A stretch of DNA of 64,000 bases from Dickeya chrysanthemi NCPPB 402 (GTDB taxonomy: Bacteria > Pseudomonadota > Gammaproteobacteria > Enterobacterales > Enterobacteriaceae): assembly GCF_000406105.1 (NCBI RefSeq), contig NZ_CM001974.1:2020367-2084366 (forward strand). The letters are read 5' to 3'. The notes below the pieces were generated by a model that saw only the letters and a list, made by a program, of their open reading frames with translations, had not been told where the DNA came from and ran no database searches. Below are positions 62,142 through 64,000 of this stretch, piece after piece (position 1 is the stretch's first letter; the number at the start of each line of letters is the position of its first letter). Made by a program: the position numbers and the translations under genes.

Positions 62142-64000
62142 TTGAACGCGGTAAATTTCGCTCACTGACGCTGGTTAACTGGAACGGTTTCTTTGCCCGC
62201 ACCTTTGATCTGGACGAACTGGTTACCACCCTGTCCGGGGGCAACGGCGCCGGGAAATCCACCACTATGGCGGCGTTTATCACCGCGCTGATCCCGGATT
62301 TGACATTACTGCACTTCCGTAACACCACGGAAGCCGGCGCCACCAGTGGTTCCCGCGATAAAGGGCTGCACGGTAAGCTGCGCGCCGGTGTGTGTTACTC
62401 GGTGCTGGATGTGGTCAACTCCCGTCACCAGCGTGTGCTGGTCGGGGTTCGCTTGCAGCAGGTCGCCGGGCGCGATCGCAAGGTCGACATTAAACCTTTC
62501 ACTATTCAGGGATTGCCGGTCGCCGTCTCGCCGACGCAGATTCTCACCCAGACGGTGGGCGAGCGGCAGGCGCGCGTCCTGTCGTTGCAGGAAGTAAAAG
62601 ACAGGCTCGACGAGTACGAAGGCGTTCAGTTCAAGCAGTTCAACTCCATTACCGATTACCATTCGTTGATGTTTGATCTGGGCGTCGTGCCCAGACGCCT
62701 GCGTTCGGCATCGGACCGCAGTAAGTTTTATCGCCTGATCGAAGCCTCGCTGTACGGCGGGATTTCCAGCGCCATTACCCGGTCGCTGCGCGATTATTTG
62801 CTGCCGGAAAACAGCGGCGTGCGCAAAGCTTTCCAGGATATGGAAGCCGCACTGCGCGAAAACCGCATGACGCTGGAAGCGATCCGCGTTACCCAATCGG
62901 ACCGCGACCTGTTCAAGCATCTGATCTCCGAAGCCACCTCGTACGTGGCGGCGGATTACATGCGCCACGCCAATGAACGGCGTATACACCTTGACGGCGC
63001 GCTGGCGCTGCGTCGCGAGCTGTTCGCCAGCCGTAAGCAGTTGATTACCGAGCAAAACCGCCATGTGGAAATGGCGCGTGAACTGCAAGAGCAAAGCGGT
63101 GCCGAAAGCGATCTGGAAACCGATTATCAGGCCGCCAGCGATCACCTCAATCTGGTGCAAACCGCGATGCGCCAGCAGGAGAAGATCGAGCGTTACAACG
63201 CCGACCTGGAAGAGCTGAGCTACCGGCTGGAAGAACAAAACGAGGTGGTGGAAGAGGCGCGCGATCAACTGGAAGAGAACGAAGCCCGCGCTGACGCCGC
63301 CGAGCAGGAAGTGGATGAACTGAAAAGCCAACTGGCCGACTACCAGCAGGCGCTGGATGTGCAGCAGACGCGCGCTATTCAGTATAATCAGGCGCAGCAG
63401 GCGCTGGAGCGCGCCCGTAGCCTGTGTCAGGTCTCGGAGCTGACGCCGGACAACGCCGATGAATGGCTCGACAGTTTCCAGGCCAAAGAACAGGAAGCCA
63501 CCGAACTGCTATTGATGCTGGAGCAGAAACTGAGCGTGGCGGATGCCGCCAGCAGCCAGTTCGAGCACGCGTACCAGTTGGTGTGCCGTATCGCCGGTGC
63601 CATCAGCCGCAGCGAAGCCTGGGACGTGGCCCGAGACCTGCTGCGCGATAGCTCTTCTCAGCGCTATCTGGCCGAGCAGGTGCAGCCGCTGCGTATGCGG
63701 TTGTCGGAGCTGGAACAACGCCGACGCGAGCAGCAGGATGCCGAGCGTTTATTGCAGGAATTCGTCAAACGCAGCGGTCAGGATTACCAGCCGGAAGATC
63801 TCGACGACCTGCAACAGGAACTGGAAGCGCGTATCGAAGACCTGTCCGTCCGTGTGTCGGAAGCCGGCGAGCACCGGCTGGCGCTGCGTCAGGAACTGGA
63901 GCAGATCCAACAGCGTATCGCGCAGTTGACCACCCGCGCACCGGTATGGCTGGCGGCGCAGGAATCCCTGACTCAGTTGGGCGAGCAGAGCGGCGAACAC
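62138..64000 (+). CDS. mukB: Chromosome partition protein MukB (5' part, runs off window)
   Basis: SMC-like ATPase of the MukBEF complex that organises and separates sister chromosomes. The first 621 codons are visible, without a stop, of about 1,480 expected. The N-terminal head starts [20 protein letters not shown] with Walker [11 protein letters not shown] at about residues 33-42. The long coiled coil begins after about residue 230 (heptads rich in Glu, Leu, Gln) and reaches toward the hinge at the window end. It is translationally coupled to mukE. Confidence 0.98.
   Translation, partial: MIERGKFRSLTLVNWNGFFARTFDLDELVTTLSGGNGAGKSTTMAAFITALIPDLTLLHFRNTTEAGATSGSRDKGLHGKLRAGVCYSVLDVVNSRHQRVLVGVRLQQVAGRDRKVDIKPFTIQGLPVAVSPTQILTQTVGERQARVLSLQEVKDRLDEYEGVQFKQFNSITDYHSLMFDLGVVPRRLRSASDRSKFYRLIEASLYGGISSAITRSLRDYLLPENSGVRKAFQDMEAALRENRMTLEAIRVTQSDRDLFKHLISEATSYVAADYMRHANERRIHLDGALALRRELFASRKQLITEQNRHVEMARELQEQSGAESDLETDYQAASDHLNLVQTAMRQQEKIERYNADLEELSYRLEEQNEVVEEARDQLEENEARADAAEQEVDELKSQLADYQQALDVQQTRAIQYNQAQQALERARSLCQVSELTPDNADEWLDSFQAKEQEATELLLMLEQKLSVADAASSQFEHAYQLVCRIAGAISRSEAWDVARDLLRDSSSQRYLAEQVQPLRMRLSELEQRRREQQDAERLLQEFVKRSGQDYQPEDLDDLQQELEARIEDLSVRVSEAGEHRLALRQELEQIQQRIAQLTTRAPVWLAAQESLTQLGEQSGEH

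Noticed and set aside
62306..63331. 341-codon minus-strand frame opposite mukB
   Set aside because: mukB reads openly on the plus strand from 62138 to the window end with an intact Walker A and coiled coil.

Overview
The window is a piece of chromosome from a soft-rot enterobacterium, most probably Dickeya. The core gene order follows Escherichia coli from serS to mukB: serS, (dms), ycaD, a LysR gene, pflA-pflB-focA, ycaO, serC-aroA, cmk, rpsA, ihfB, comEC, msbA-lpxK-ycaR-kdsB, ycbJ, elyC, cmoM, mukFEB. Encoded proteins are nearly identical in many places to their E. coli counterparts as I know them. A secreted family-9 pectate lyase and a citrate-fermentation cluster point to a pectinolytic plant pathogen. 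All assignments rest on reading the sequence; no database search was run.

Layout. 1-8.7 kb: the 3' part of serS, an orphan dmsD, a glutathione S-transferase, a DsbA-family protein, a periplasmic metallo-beta-lactamase-fold protein with a divergent LysR regulator, the MFS exporter ycaD and a second LysR gene. 8.7-15.2 kb: the anaerobic formate module (pflA, pflB, focA) and ycaO. 15.5-21.0 kb: serC-aroA, cmk, rpsA, ihfB. 21.1-30.4 kb: an unknown exported protein and the complete his operon (hisL leader with attenuator, then hisGDCBHAFI), with divergent yeeZ.

30.5-43.4 kb is an accessory block for anaerobic citrate use. It holds a chemoreceptor, the CitA/CitB two-component system, a CitS-type citrate carrier, a fumarylacetoacetate-hydrolase-family enzyme in the place where oxaloacetate decarboxylase would be expected, and citCDEFXG. 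After it come ycgR (a c-di-GMP flagellar brake with a good FliA promoter), plaP, sbcB and tmaR. In E. coli, plaP, sbcB and tmaR lie beside yeeZ-his at another chromosomal position, so 22-48.5 kb looks like that whole region placed between ihfB and comEC.

48.5-64 kb: a lipoprotein gene broken by a palindromic miniature repeat, then comEC, the lipid A/KDO genes msbA-lpxK-ycaR-kdsB, the pectate lyase, ycbJ, elyC, cmoM with a tandemly repeated tail, and mukF-mukE-mukB (mukB runs off the end).

The most notable observations are: (1) the repeat-split lipoprotein gene whose frame is restored on paper by removing the repeat; (2) the FAH-family enzyme replacing OadGAB in the citrate cluster; (3) two clusters of three phased 9-bp repeats between citA and citS; (4) the triple hexapeptide repeat at the end of CmoM; (5) the apparent ATC start of comEC.
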